A stretch of 64,000 nucleotides of DNA from Paragorgia papillata (Eukaryota > Cnidaria > Anthozoa > Scleralcyonacea > Coralliidae): positions 186,001 to 250,000 of the forward strand of contig JAWNZC010000349.1 of the NCBI GenBank assembly GCA_035771165.1, in the 5' to 3' direction. Position numbers and translations under genes: made by a program. Position 1 is the stretch's first letter. Each line of letters begins with the position of its first letter. The notes under the pieces are model-generated. The model was given only the letters and a program-made list of their open reading frames with translations, searched no databases and had not been told where the DNA came from. Of this stretch, positions 1 through 10,306 are shown one piece after another.

Positions 1-16
1 CAGAAAATGTGCTTAA

Positions 17-338
17 AGTGCCTATGCAATGGTTGGGGATTTTACATATTTAGGATAGTTGAAACCTTCTGAGAAGATTTGTAATATATCTTCCTTTCCT
101 AAAATTTCATCTTCATGGACTTTTTTGCTGTTAAAGTTGACGGAAGTGACGTCAAAAGAGGAATTTGTCTATATAAAAAACACTTTACAGATTCCTCCTT
201 TGACGTCACTTCCGTCAACTTTAACAGCGAAAAAGTCCATGAAGATGAAATTTTAGAAAAGGAAGATATATTACAAATCTTCTCAGAAAGTTCCAAATAT
301 CCTAAATATGTAAAATCCCCAACCATGGCATAGGCACT
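17..338. mobile_element. Palindromic TTAA-flanked MITE (piggyBac-like) carrying CRE motifs
   Basis: Two inverted arms of roughly 150 bases begin AGTGCCTATGCAATGG and end with its complement. The element is flanked on both sides by TTAA (13-16 and 339-342), the target site used by piggyBac-type transposases. Each arm has a perfect cAMP-response-element palindrome TGACGTCA (147-154 and 201-208). Open frames across it are mirror images of the arms and are not genes. Assignment to piggyBac rests on TTAA alone. Confidence 0.7.
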
Positions 339-356
339 TTAAACACGGAGCGAGCG

Positions 357-364
357 TATAAAAG
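357..364 (+). promoter_or_regulatory. TATA box TATAAAAG
   Basis: A canonical TATAAAAG is followed by a GC/C-rich stretch (GGGTCCGCCCCCC). It lies 14 bases inside the left end of the putative transposon, so it may be the element's own promoter. No convincing coding exon was recognised immediately downstream. Confidence 0.35.
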
Positions 365-768
365 GGTCCGCCCCCCCGGTTACGCACTGACAGTTTGAAA
401 TGTCAACAGCCAAGTCAACAACGAGTCAGTGAGCTGGTGAAGTTTTGAGAATTATCTTTTATTTATAACCTTTTTACCTTTTCAATTATCTACGTAAATT
501 GTAAAGAGAAGCATAAGTGTCTTAGATAAAAACAATTCTGAAGTGATTAAATTTGTTTGGTCAATAAATTTGTAAAATATATATATGACCTTCCTTTCAA
601 ACGATGTTTGAAGGTCACGTAAGTTATAGCTGCTTTGTCTTTCGCCGTTTTTTAAAATAGAGTTCCACATAAAAGACAATACTTTGATATTTAACTAAAA
701 CAGACCATTTAAACGAAGACAATAATAAAATAAGTTATTATATGAACTTTGCTTTTTGCAAGTCAATA

Positions 769-3572
769 AGGGACGGACCATTAGATTTTTGAGGGGGGGG
801 TTGGCCAATTTTTTGGTGCAGGAATTTATTTTTTTCGCTCGAGGTTGTGCAGGATATTTTTTTTCGACATCATTTGCTTGCAGGATATTTTTTTGTGAGC
901 CTATGTTTGTTAATGTCCAACACATACAATACGTTTATAGCAATACTAGAAAGGATACAGATACAACCACAAAGCAATTACGCAATGGGCCATATCAGTC
1001 ATTAACCAATGGATACTGAGATTTTAATAATTTATGACAAACATTTTTTATGTTAATGATGCAATTTTTGACAGTAAAAGAGGGGTACACCCCCCTGAAA
1101 AATATGCACGCCCCCCTATCAGATGAGTCTGAATCCACCCCTGACTATATATGATATGAGATGACACTTAAATACTATTTTAATGCGTTGTGTGGGAGAT
1201 TTTTCACCAAATTGGTGAAAAGGGCCACACAGAGCTTTAAAATATTAAGTGTCATTGAATATATCTATGTTTTCACAAATGATGTTTTGCTATACAAATG
1301 TTGAGTTTATCATAAAAACAAGAAAGTATTTGAATATATAGACAATCATAAATTATGCGCTAAAAAGACTCAGGGGCGCAACTAGAAAATTTCGAGGGCA
1401 GGGGTTGAACGCAAAAAAAGGGCAAAGTCATCCAGTATTCTAAACAATTTGGGAGTAGAAGCCAAGCAGAGATTCTAGGGGGGTCCGGGGGCATGCCCCC
1501 CCCGGAATTTTTTTGAATTTTGGGTCTCTGAAACAGCATTTCCTGCATTTTGAGGACGCTTTTCTCGTATTTTCGGTTGCGGAAATTTTTATTTTGGTCT
1601 CGCATTATTTAAAATTTATCATAATTATATTCAGCCTAGCTGCCGCCCGGGCCCACTGCTAGAAGCCTCTGAGTCTCGCCAGATTTGCGGAGAATTGTAT
1701 CGCGTACAATAACAGACGATTAATTATCTGTTTATCTAATGTCTAACCTAGTATTAGAAGTCTCACAAAAAGGGCAGGGGTTAAAAAGGGCAGGGGTTGC
1801 AACCCCCCCCCCCAACCCCCCCTAGTTGCGCGCCTGAGACTAATAATATTTGTGTTTTTACAATGCAAAATAATATCTTTGTATTTAGTGAGCAGCTGCT
1901 CTACATTGTTAAAATGGAAGTAAACTGCAGAATGTGTTTGTTGCACTATTTAATAGCAGTGACCTGACAAGTCTGTGTTTAATATTAACAACAAGATGGA
2001 TTCATAGCTTGTGATTTATTTTGTGTTGTGGCAATCTGCTCAGGACTCTATATAAATATTTTTCTATTTTTAGAAAACATGGTACTTTGCAGGATATTTT
2101 TTTCTGGGGGTTTTGTTGTGCACGATATTTTTTTCCCAGGATAAGGCTGTGCTCGAATTTTTTTTTGGTAATTGCCCAACCCCCCCCTCAAAAATCTAAT
2201 GGTCCTTATCCTGGGAAAAAAATATCGTGCACAACAAAACCCCCAGAAAAAAATATCCTGCAAAGTACCATGTTTTCTAAAAATAGAAAAATATTTATAT
2301 AGAGTCCTGAGCAGATTGCCACAACACAAAATAAATCACAAGCTATGAATCCATCTTGTTGTTAATATTAAACACAGACTTGTCAGGTCACTGCTATTAA
2401 ATAGTGCAACAAACACATTCTGCAGTTTACTTCCATTTTAACAATGTAGAGCAGCTGCTCACTAAATACAATTGCATTGTAAAAACACAAATATTATTAG
2501 TCTCAGGCGCGCAACTAGGTGACTAGGGGAGGGGGGGTTGGGGGGCTTGCAACCCCTGCCCTTTTTAACCCCTGCCCTTTTTGTGAGACTTCTAATACTA
2601 GGTTAGACATTAGATAAACAGATAATTAATCGTCTGTTGTTGTACGCGATACAATTCTCCGCAAATCTGGCGAGACTCAGAGGCTTCTAGCAGTGGGCCT
2701 GGGCGGCAGCTAGGCTGAATATAATTATGATAAATTTTAAATAATGCGAGACCAAAATAAAAATTTCCGCAACCGAAAATACGAGAAAAGAGTCCTCAAA
2801 ATGCAGGAAATGCTGTTTCAGAGACCCAAAATTCAAAAAATTTCCGGCCCCCGGACCCCCCTAGAATCTCTGTTTGGCTTATACTCCCAAATTGTTTAGA
2901 ATACTGAATGACTTTGCCCTTTTTTTGCGTTCAACCCCTGCCCTCGAAATTTTCTAGTTGCGCCCCTGAGTCTTTTTAGCGCATAATTTATGATTGTCTA
3001 TATATTCAAATACTTTCTTGTTTTTATGATAAACTCAACATTTGTATAGTAAAACATCATTTGTGAAAACATAGATATATTCAATGACACTTAATATTTT
3101 AAAGCTCTGTGTGGCCCTTTTCACTAATTTGGTGAAAAATCTCCCACACAACGCATTAAAATAGTATTTAAGTGTCATTGAATATCATATATAGTCAGGG
3201 GTGGATTCAGACTCATCTGATAGGGGGGGTGCATATTTTTCAGGGGGGTGTACCCTTCTTTTACTGTCAGAAATTGCATCATTAACATAAAAAATGTTTG
3301 TCACAAATTATTAAAATCTCAGTATCCATTGGTTAATGACTGATATGGCCCATTGCGTAATTGCTTTGTGGTTGTATCTGTATCCTTTCTATTATTGCTA
3401 TAAACGTATTGTATGTGTTGGACATTAACAAACATAGGCTCACAAAAAAATATCCTGCAAGCAAATGATGTCGAAAAAAAATATCCTGCACAACCTCGAG
3501 CGAAAACAAAATATTCCTGCACCAAAAAATTGGCCAACCCCCCCCCCCTCAAAAATCTAATGGTCCGTCCCT
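769..3572. repeat. Very long inverted repeat, arms about 1.37 kb
   Basis: Positions 769-2145 are repeated in reverse complement at 2205-3572, around a 59-base spacer (2146-2204). Both outer ends read AGGGACGGACCATTAGATTT, and the spacer carries another copy of the CTAATGGTCC end motif. The arms are nearly identical but differ by scattered substitutions and small indels (for example around 2518-2540 and 2641). Each arm contains a nested repeat with ends CAGGGGCGCAACTAG (1371-1836 and its mirror near 2513-2972). Open frames here occur in mirrored pairs and are not genes. Confidence 0.85.
1371..1836. mobile_element. Nested terminal-inverted-repeat element inside the left palindrome arm
   Basis: Ends are CAGGGGCGCAACTAG on the left and CTAGTTGCGCGCCTG on the right, with AGACT on both outer sides. 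The interior contains the motif GGTCCGGGGGCATGCCCCCC, also seen in variant form near 25320-25345 and 48268-48300. The mirror copy occupies about 2513-2972 in the other arm. It looks like a non-autonomous, hAT-style element, but the superfamily is not certain. Confidence 0.5.
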
Positions 3573-3602
3573 AAATCGGCACAAATAATTGAGAACTTTT
3601 AG

Positions 3603-3773
3603 GAAGCCATTCTAGTGTCTGGCTTTCCAGACAACATTTACTGGGTTCCCTATTTTTACTGTCGGTCGTGCAAAAACAAAGTTGTTTGCCTCGTCAAATC
3701 GTCGTTGAAAAGTGAGATGATGTTCAGACATCTACATGGAGATATTCATTATCAACCTTCTTGGTGTACATAA
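3603..3773 (+). pseudogene. Exon-like segment with CxxC...HxxxxH zinc-finger pattern
   Basis: A 56-codon open segment starts right after a plausible splice acceptor (CTTTTAG) and ends in TAA. It reads a CxxC pair (YCRSCKNK) followed about 20 residues later by RHLHGDIH, a pattern like a C2H2 or BED-type finger. It lies just past the long inverted repeat and inside the TTAA-bounded element, so it could be a terminal exon of a transposon protein. No upstream exon was identified and function is unknown. Confidence 0.25.
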
Positions 3774-4766
3774 AAAGGTCTTATAATTACAAGGACGGAA
3801 TATATGAAGAAAAAAAGCGAAGAATACAGACATCTGCATTCAACAAGAAAAACGGTGAGACGCTACAAACGTTCCATTGCTAGACGGCTAACTTTTTTAG
3901 CGAATTGAATGCATATGGCTTTTTGTTTTTTTCTCATTATTTCTATTGTTTATTAAGCTTAAGTTTCTGAAATATCTTATGCTTAAATCGACACGGGCTA
4001 CTCAAATTTTGAACTGAAATGTTGCCTAAGCTAATGACTGGTTTCTTGTTCTCGCTGGTCTTTTTGCTTGTGCATTTTGTTGTGTCTGGCAAGGATTCAA
4101 GATTTTTTACCGGCTGCATGCCTTAAAACCGGACAGTTCTGCAGATAGGAGTTAATTTAATATCAAAGTTTGTTGCTAAAATTTTTCGTCACTATTAAAA
4201 CTGTTTTTGCTCTTTGTGTTGACATATTTCCGCACGCTCGAACATTTGTCCAAAACATGTTTTCATTTTAATAGGAAACTGGAGACCTACTAAAGAACAA
4301 TAAGTTTCAACTACATGTACATATACTCATACATATACTCATACATCTGTGCCCATTGCTGTACTAATTGTTTTCGATAGCATAGCTTAATATACGCATT
4401 ATTTTTGTTGCATAAAAGGAACAAAGTTTCAGATGTCTTCGTACAGTTTCTGTCGCATAATTGTTTTGGTGTTTTTCGTACGGTTTTTCCTCACCTTAGT
4501 TTTGTTTCGACTTATTGAAGGCGTAATTTTTCCATCTTTCTACTCAAAATGATGTGTTACACTTGAAAAAGACAAATTCGACGTTTGGAAAGCGGCAAGT
4601 TTAATTTAAAAACAGTAAACAAAACGTCTCACAAAAGCTCCACTCTTCAGTCTTCACTCTTCAGCCAAAGTTCCTCGTTAAGGCGCTATGGCCGGAAGTA
4701 ATTTTAGCTGTGTGGACCAATCAGATGCGTTTGGCCAGGATTGGCTGAGTACCTCAGCCAGTACTT
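3774..4766. other. Non-coding interior of the TTAA-bounded element
   Basis: AT-rich sequence without a long open frame or recognisable RNA. Near 4640-4760 there are CCAAT/ATTGG motifs and the sequence becomes locally more GC-rich, as expected near an element end. Nothing else recognised. Confidence 0.4.
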
Positions 4767-4979
4767 TAGCCTGGTACCCTGGCCCAATTTCAAAAGAAAT
4801 ATGGGCCAGGTAACCACTAAAGACTTCTGCTTTCCGATTGCTTGAAATTTCGCGCGTTTTTAGTGGCTATGAGTGAAATTGCAATCGTCATAAGTGGATT
4901 TAGCCCTGATGACGCGAGAATGAGATTAGTGGTTACCTGGCCCATATTTCTTTTGAAATTGGGCCAGGGTACCAGGCTA
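4767..4979. mobile_element. Palindromic MITE with 9-base target duplication (Mutator-like)
   Basis: The terminal inverted repeats (TAGCCTGGTACCCTGG and complement) match perfectly over about 50 bases. The element is flanked by identical 9-mers CCAGTACTT (4758-4766 and 4980-4988), the duplication length typical of Mutator-like transposases. It sits inside the right end of the larger TTAA-bounded element and is therefore younger. Confidence 0.7.
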
Positions 4980-5261
4980 CCAGTACTTATGCGATCGCTC
5001 CGTGTTTAAAAGAATCCATTCTTCTAATTATGTTAATATATTTGGTGACTGCGTGTCATGGAATTATAACCCGCAGAGCACTACCATTTTCCCCATCATG
5101 CATTGCTATAATGCAAATTGTCCATTGCATAATGCGTATATTGGTATAAAACATATTATAACATAGCTTTGATATAGCAACGTTTTTGACAACCTCGTAC
5201 CCAGGGTCTTATCTCCGCTCCACCGCCCCCGCCCACCGCTACGAAAAGACCCTGGTCTGGT

Positions 5262-6688
5262 CTGGTCACGTGTCACGCAGACTTACTGGGAGTGGGCTAG
5301 TAGGGTTTGTACTTTTGTAGGAACTAAGAAGACCGCGGAATAATCACACAGAGACAATGTTTGAAATGTTAATTTCTTTTATTTGTTGATTTATATATAG
5401 CACCTTCCAATATGTTATTTGAAGTTTGCTTCGCCAAACCGTCTTGGTTTTAAAACTGTTTTCAAAGAACAATGTTTGTTGCGCCGCACTTGAATTGATT
5501 GTTTGCATTCTAGATCTGTTGTAGTTGCAGAATTAACTACCAGACGAAATTACACCTAAATAACAATGAGAGTATTGGTAAATTACAAAGTGACTAGAGC
5601 AAAGTTTCAATCGAAATGTACTGACACCTTGGGCTTTGACGTATATTTATGAAGTAAACAGTATACTAAAATATATTGCTCGATACTTAAAATCTCAGTA
5701 GTTATGTGATGAATTGCTATATTATTCAACATTTAATGATTTTTGATAACATGTTAAGCACTTTTTTATTATTCTGACTGCTTTATGTACTCACGGCGCA
5801 ATTATATCTATTCTTAAAACAACAAGTGTAGCTATAAAAGAACAACGCAATAAAAACAATGTTCAACAATAGGTTCATTAGTGAGTGACTTCGATTCATA
5901 TTAAAAACCTTGTTTTTTTAGTCAAAGGGGAATTGATATAGACTAGTGATGTTGTTAGAGGGATAGACTAGTGATGTTGTTAGAAGGTCAGTGTTTTCTT
6001 GATCAGCATGACGGCATCACTTCCCAAACAGGAATCGATTTTCAGCTCTGATCATGATTGCATACGGTATTATTATATTAAAAGATGAATATTAAATTGC
6101 GTTGGCATTGCTGCCGCCGTTGCGTTACAAATTTAAACCACTTTTAAAACAATAATAAAATATCTCACTAACCTTAGCTTTTGTTCAAAGCTATAGATGT
6201 CGAGTTTTAGCGATCTTGGCGATATTACATCACAAGGACTTTCAGATTTCCATATATTTATTCCGACAATAATGACATGCAAAATCCTCTCTTTGGGCAA
6301 ACGGCAGGCGACGGGCGTAACAGCTTGGCGTCGTAACTGATGAAGTAAACATTCATTTCGAGGTCGAAGAGAATCCCCTCAAATTCGCTGCTCGTCGGAA
6401 GTTCAGAAAGATATAGGGAAAATATTTACAATCACTGACAACTTTTCCGTGAAGTGTTGCACTGTTGCGAAGCGCCTTGCCGTTTCCTGGCCTTACCGAA
6501 CAGCAAAGTGTCTGAGGGTCTTTAACCAAATGATTTGCCAATGTTTTTTCGTCGGTATATATTATATTATCGTCGGCATATATCGGTGTTTATTTTAAGA
6601 TTCTCTTGCGACTTGTCTCGATAGTCTCCGCGTACAATGATGACAAATTCTAAGTTCTCTACCCAGAATATGGGATACACGTGACCAG
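5262..6688. mobile_element. 1.4-kb insertion with CTGGTCACGTGT terminal inverted repeats
   Basis: The left end CTGGTCACGTGT and right end ACACGTGACCAG are exact inverted repeats. Flanking sequence (about 5195-5261 and 6689-6715) resembles one continuous repeat found uninterrupted on the minus strand at about 9395-9480, which argues this block is an insertion. The interior is AT-rich with only short open frames; a 62-codon minus-strand frame at 6353-6541 has no recognisable domain. No transposase seen, so it is presumably non-autonomous. Confidence 0.5.
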
Positions 6689-6928
6689 CCCAGACCAACA
6701 GGTGGGAAAATTGTCTTAACTGACCAAAAATCGCGGGCGCATTTGCCCTGTTTCTTTGTTTTTGTTCGAAATGAGGGTCATTCAGGTTTGAATGTTTTGT
6801 TAGCTGAAATATTTGGTAAGCTGAAGAAGAGAAACCTTGGCGATTTAAAACTGGTTGTGATGACTTTCATGTGAGCTAAATATTCCTATGATCGGAGTGA
6901 TGGAAACCTTGGATTATTCGAGGAGAAT

Positions 6929-7010
6929 ATGCAACAAACAGGGTTTTTCGTTTCGATGTGCATTTTGTTTGTGTCAACAAACTGTATAAACAGCAAAATA
7001 CTACTAAAAG
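6929..7010 (+). CDS. Orphan signal-peptide-like first exon (candidate)
   Basis: An ATG opens 27 codons with a hydrophobic core (VSMCILFVSTNC), typical of a secretory signal peptide, and runs into a good splice donor GTGAGT in phase 1. No matching downstream exon was found before the next assigned genes; the nearest plus-strand coding exon, at 12894, starts in phase 0 and does not fit. It may be the start of a small secreted protein with unrecognised exons, or a remnant. Confidence 0.25.
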
Positions 7011-8045
7011 GTGAGTTGAAGTATCTAGATCATATGTTTATCTTTAAAAATACTGTGTGAGTTGTTAATATTGAAGCCCACTTGACGGTGTAAATTTATC
7101 GCCCAGTTGCTTAATATCCTAAAAACAGTTAAAATCACTGCTTTTGAACGAGCCATAGTTAAAAATTTAGCCCTTTGCCACCCAAATTTTATTCTCTTAA
7201 ACTGTCCATAATTCTTTGCTCCATCCACTGAAATAAATAACAACGTCCAGAAAAATCGAAAACGAACTGAATCTTGTGCACTTTCGCCTGTCCATAGGAA
7301 ATTGCGATAACAGTCGGCTTAGGAAATGTGCTTGAATTACCGTATATTGTTTGTTAATCGTCTAAATGAAACTTGACAACTGCTTACAGGTTCTTGCAGT
7401 ATGACTAAAATCAGTCTGTTTAAGAATCAACTGCATTTCCGAAGCCTAGGCGAACTGTAAAGTTTGCCCATTTTCGGTGCATAATTTTGTCAGCTATAAA
7501 AAGCGACGAAAGCCAATAAATTTAAATTTTCGCCTATGCCACCAATTTTTTTTTCTATCAAAGTATGCCCTCGATCCTAATTATTAACATGGTACCAGTG
7601 TCTGAGTTTTAAAAAATCGTAAACACTCTGATTTTACGCTTTGAATTCGACTCACTTGGAGCCGCCATTTTGGATTTGCCATTTGGGACTTTCCCTAGTG
7701 GCAGTGGTGCTACGTGCGTCAGTAGGTGAAGTGCATGTTCGAACTGACAAACTGACATCCGCAACTATGAGCACAGAAACGGTAGAAATCATTTTGGCAC
7801 TCATATACATGCTTGTATATTTATTCCTTCCACATGATGTAGCTGCTTTGTAGATTTTGGAACTTTAATTGCTTTTATTAATGGCCTTAAATGCTTTGAC
7901 CACAATTGTGCACATGCAGTTAGAAGTGGAAGATTTGCATGATGTTGGACGCCTGTGTGTGTGCACTGTTGTATAATCATCTGTTATTAAAATTAACAAC
8001 CATTCATTTTTGTATGCATCCTCCAGGAAGGCTTCAAGGTTTTGT
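7011..8045. other. Intergenic stretch, nothing recognised
   Basis: AT-rich sequence with short open frames only. The 70-codon plus-strand frame at 7641-7853 has a hydrophobic C-terminus but no family resemblance and no splice context. No RNA gene or clear repeat boundaries seen. Confidence 0.4.
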
Positions 8046-8366
8046 TTAAGTTAAAGAATTGGTAACTGATCTCCTGCAACAACTATTTCCTAACTGATTT
8101 TCTGTGTCAACCCCTTCTTGACTTAAATGACTGCTGTGAAGGTATAGCCTATGATCAACCTGCAGAGGGTTACACTGCTGGCTGAGACAATAACATAGTT
8201 TATAAATAATAGATACTGTTCTTTTCTTGTTTAGGTTTATTTGCTGTTTGGAATGATGAGGTGCTGTAACAGCAGCAAGAATGGTATCAAACAGTGTTGG
8301 AGCACCAGCAGACATACACATTAATCTGAACTGCTCAGGGTCATATTCTGGACATTTTTTTTTCAT
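8046..8366 (-). CDS. Hypothetical protein, downstream exon of cysteine-rich two-exon gene
   Basis: A 106-codon minus-strand frame ends in TAA at 8046. Its composition is protein-like, including the segment CPEYDPEQFRLMCMSAGAP, a LNKKRTVSIIYKLCYCLSQ stretch and several cysteines. I associate this pattern, from general impression only, with multicopy uncharacterised proteins of corals and anemones that may derive from a transposon. It lies 0.66 kb downstream, on the same strand, of the exon at 9028-9276. The exact splice acceptor is not resolved: an AG just upstream of the methionine gives a phase that does not match the simplest donor. The poly-G run lies in the presumed intron. Function unknown. 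Confidence 0.45.
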   Translation of the reverse strand: MKKKCPEYDPEQFRLMCMSAGAPTLFDTILAAVTAPHHSKQQINLNKKRTVSIIYKLCYCLSQQCNPLQVDHRLYLHSSHLSQEGVDTENQLGNSCCRRSVTNSLT

Positions 8367-8584
8367 GAAAACTCCTTATGGATGAAATTCTTTATTGTTG
8401 TTAATCATTCTCTTATATCAAATCCTGTTAATTAAATTAAAAATGTAATTTGTAAATAACTATGAATCAATGCTATTATTTTTTAGGCGTGGATTATAAA
8501 TTAAGTACCATATTTTCTCTATTAAGCCACTGGCCCAGGGGTTTAAAAGGGTTTAATAATTCTAGGCCATCAAGTGTGTGTGGT

Positions 8585-8679
<95 letters not shown>

Positions 8680-8712
8680 GGGGGGGGGGGGGGGGGGGGG
8701 GAGGAGGAGGGG
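8585..8712 (+). repeat. Poly-G tract: 94 uninterrupted G plus G-rich tail
   Basis: Positions 8585-8678 are all G, then one A, 21 more G, and a GAGGAGGAGG(G) tail. All poly-Gly or poly-Pro open frames here are artefacts of this run. It could form G-quadruplexes. A homopolymer this long may also be an assembly or base-calling artefact. Confidence 0.9.
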
Positions 8713-9027
8713 GGGTGTTGGCTCAATTAAGAAGGAGGTCATTTAACTACCAAAATCTAAAGGCTGTAACTGATTTTCTATTAACAGAGTTGTAACCAGT
8801 AGATGTATGTTTTTACTTTAGGAGGAGGGTTTATTTTTACTCTTCATTAAGTTAAAGGCTTAAAAAATGTAACCCTGTTCCCTTTAAAGTTATTTAGTAT
8901 ACAGTATATGGGTGTAGCCCAATCAAGGGAGGGCCAAAGAACTCCTTGCAACTCTAAAAAAAAACACAAAGGGCAGAAGCTTCCTTAAATTCCATTTAAT
9001 ATAAATGGCTCAGCCTGTTTTTACCAC

Positions 9028-9276
9028 CAGGTAAAACAACTTCTCTGTTCTGACACAATAATTGCATATTTTTTCTGAATTATCGGACGTCTCAGATACA
9101 CCGAAGCAGCTTGTAATTGACGACCGGTATGTATTTACGTCGACTAAAGACACTTTGGAGTGAGTTTTTTTTCTGCCACAAATCATACATTGTTCAACAG
9201 ACAATGTAGTTCTCCAAAACAGAAGTAAACAAATAAAAACCAGAAGAAATTTCGCCGTCGGAAGTGAACTTTTCAT
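9028..9276 (-). CDS. Cysteine-rich hypothetical protein, first exon with hydrophobic leader
   Basis: From the methionine at 9276 the frame reads a short basic start, a strongly hydrophobic stretch (LLVFICLLLFW), then CMICGRKK, CFGV and CNYCVR. The two CxxC pairs could bind a metal. The leader resembles a signal peptide or signal anchor. The open frame continues upstream to 9513, but that part belongs to a dispersed repeat, so the internal methionine is the more likely start. A splice donor GTGGTA follows codon 83; an alternative GTAAAA lies 3 bases on. It probably pairs with the exon at 8046-8366. The protein family is not identified. Confidence 0.4.
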
Positions 9277-9294
9277 TTTTGTTTGTTTATATTT

Positions 9295-9480
9295 TCGAAT
9301 TAACCGCGAGAAAAGCGGGAAATCCCGCATCTCGCGGTTTACGTGGGCAGTTTCGTGTTTGCGTGGTTGCTTAGTTTCGCGCATGCTCAGACAATTTTCC
9401 CACCTGTTGCCCAGACCAGGGTCTTTTCGCAGCGGTGGGCGGAGCAGCGGAGATAAGACCCTGGGTACGAGGTTGCGTTT
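9295..9480 (-). repeat. Dispersed repeat copy (uninterrupted form of the 5195-5261/6689-6715 repeat)
   Basis: Contains an inner hairpin (ACCGCGAGA...TCTCGCGGT) and the segment GACCCTGGTCTGGGCAACAG on the minus strand. The related repeat at 5195-6715 is split by the 1.4-kb insertion. Confidence 0.5.
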
Positions 9481-9825
9481 TTGATTGGCTGTCGTGCGTG
9501 CTCCATTTAACAAATAGATTCCATTTTGCCGTTGTCTGTTCAGTTTTATACAATAAGCGAAATGTTTTGCACGTTTTCATTGGTCAAGAGCCATGATCTA
9601 TTACTGGACAGATGCACGGAGTTCGTCACAACTTGTTCTGATTGCTGTGAACCAATGAAAATCGCCACTCCAATGTCACGAACCAATCATATTGCTTGTT
9701 TTGTATAGATCATGGATCACGTCAGATGGCGTGCTTCATCTTTTTCAATGCCCCGGAAGTTCGGCGGGAAATTCAATAAATCTTATCAAAAGTTGTTTTT
9801 TTAAACCTTTTTATTGTATAAAAGA

Positions 9826-10007
9826 AATAGATTCCATTTTCCCGTTGTCTGTTCAGTTATAGATGTACAGAGGACGTCACAACGTGGTAAGGACATCAGT
9901 GACCCACTCGACTACGTCTCGTGGGCCACTTTTTTCTTCTTACCAACGTTGTGACGTCATCTGTGCATCTATAACTGAACAGACAACGGTAAAATGGAAT
10001 CTATTTG
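9826..10007. mobile_element. Palindromic MITE, TIR ATAGATTCCATTTTCCCGTT
   Basis: Arms begin ATAGATTCCATTTTCCCGTT and contain a GACGTCAC motif. The complement closes the element before 10010. An extra partial end (AGATTCCATTTTGCCGTTGT) lies at 9518-9537, so a second copy or an older nested insertion precedes it. Confidence 0.6.
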
Positions 10008-10137
10008 TTAAATAGATGCATAGATGACGTCACAACATGCACTGATGAGCACGCTAAACCATGAGCCATTTCTTAAATAATTATAATAATAATAATTTAC
10101 AAAATTGCCACAGTCGCATAGTGATAAGGGCAAATTT

Positions 10138-10306
10138 GAAACTATAAAAACACAAGTAGAATTAAACCTATATAGAAGCAAAATTATTCTAATATTATTA
10201 TTACATCACTGAGAATCATTCCTTGAAACTATAAATATTGAAACTATAAAAACACAAGTAGAATTAAACCTATATAGAAGCAAAATTATTCTAATATTAT
10301 TATTAT
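10138..10306 (+). repeat. Tandem duplication of about 100 bases
   Basis: The segment starting GAAACTATAAAAACACAAGT at about 10138 recurs almost identically at about 10238, including the following TATATAGAAGCAAAATTATT. AT-rich, non-coding. Confidence 0.65.

Larger units (their letters stand above)
343..5005. mobile_element. Putative 4.66-kb TTAA-bounded DNA transposon shell
   Basis: The left end ACACGGAGCGAGCG directly follows a TTAA (339-342). The right end, read on the minus strand, is ACACGGAGCGATCG and is followed by TTAA (5006-5009). The terminal inverted repeats match over about 18 bases with few mismatches. The interior holds a TATA box next to the left end, a long inverted repeat, an exon-like zinc-finger segment and a younger MITE. 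No transposase catalytic core was recognised, so the element may be non-autonomous or gutted. Seen: termini and TTAA. Inferred: piggyBac-like origin. Confidence 0.5.

Noticed and set aside
2021..2329. Two similar 93-residue proteins on opposite strands
   Set aside because: Mirror translations across the centre of the long inverted repeat.
8462..8795. Poly-Gly and poly-Pro reading frames
   Set aside because: They exist only because of the poly-G run; no flanking coding signal.
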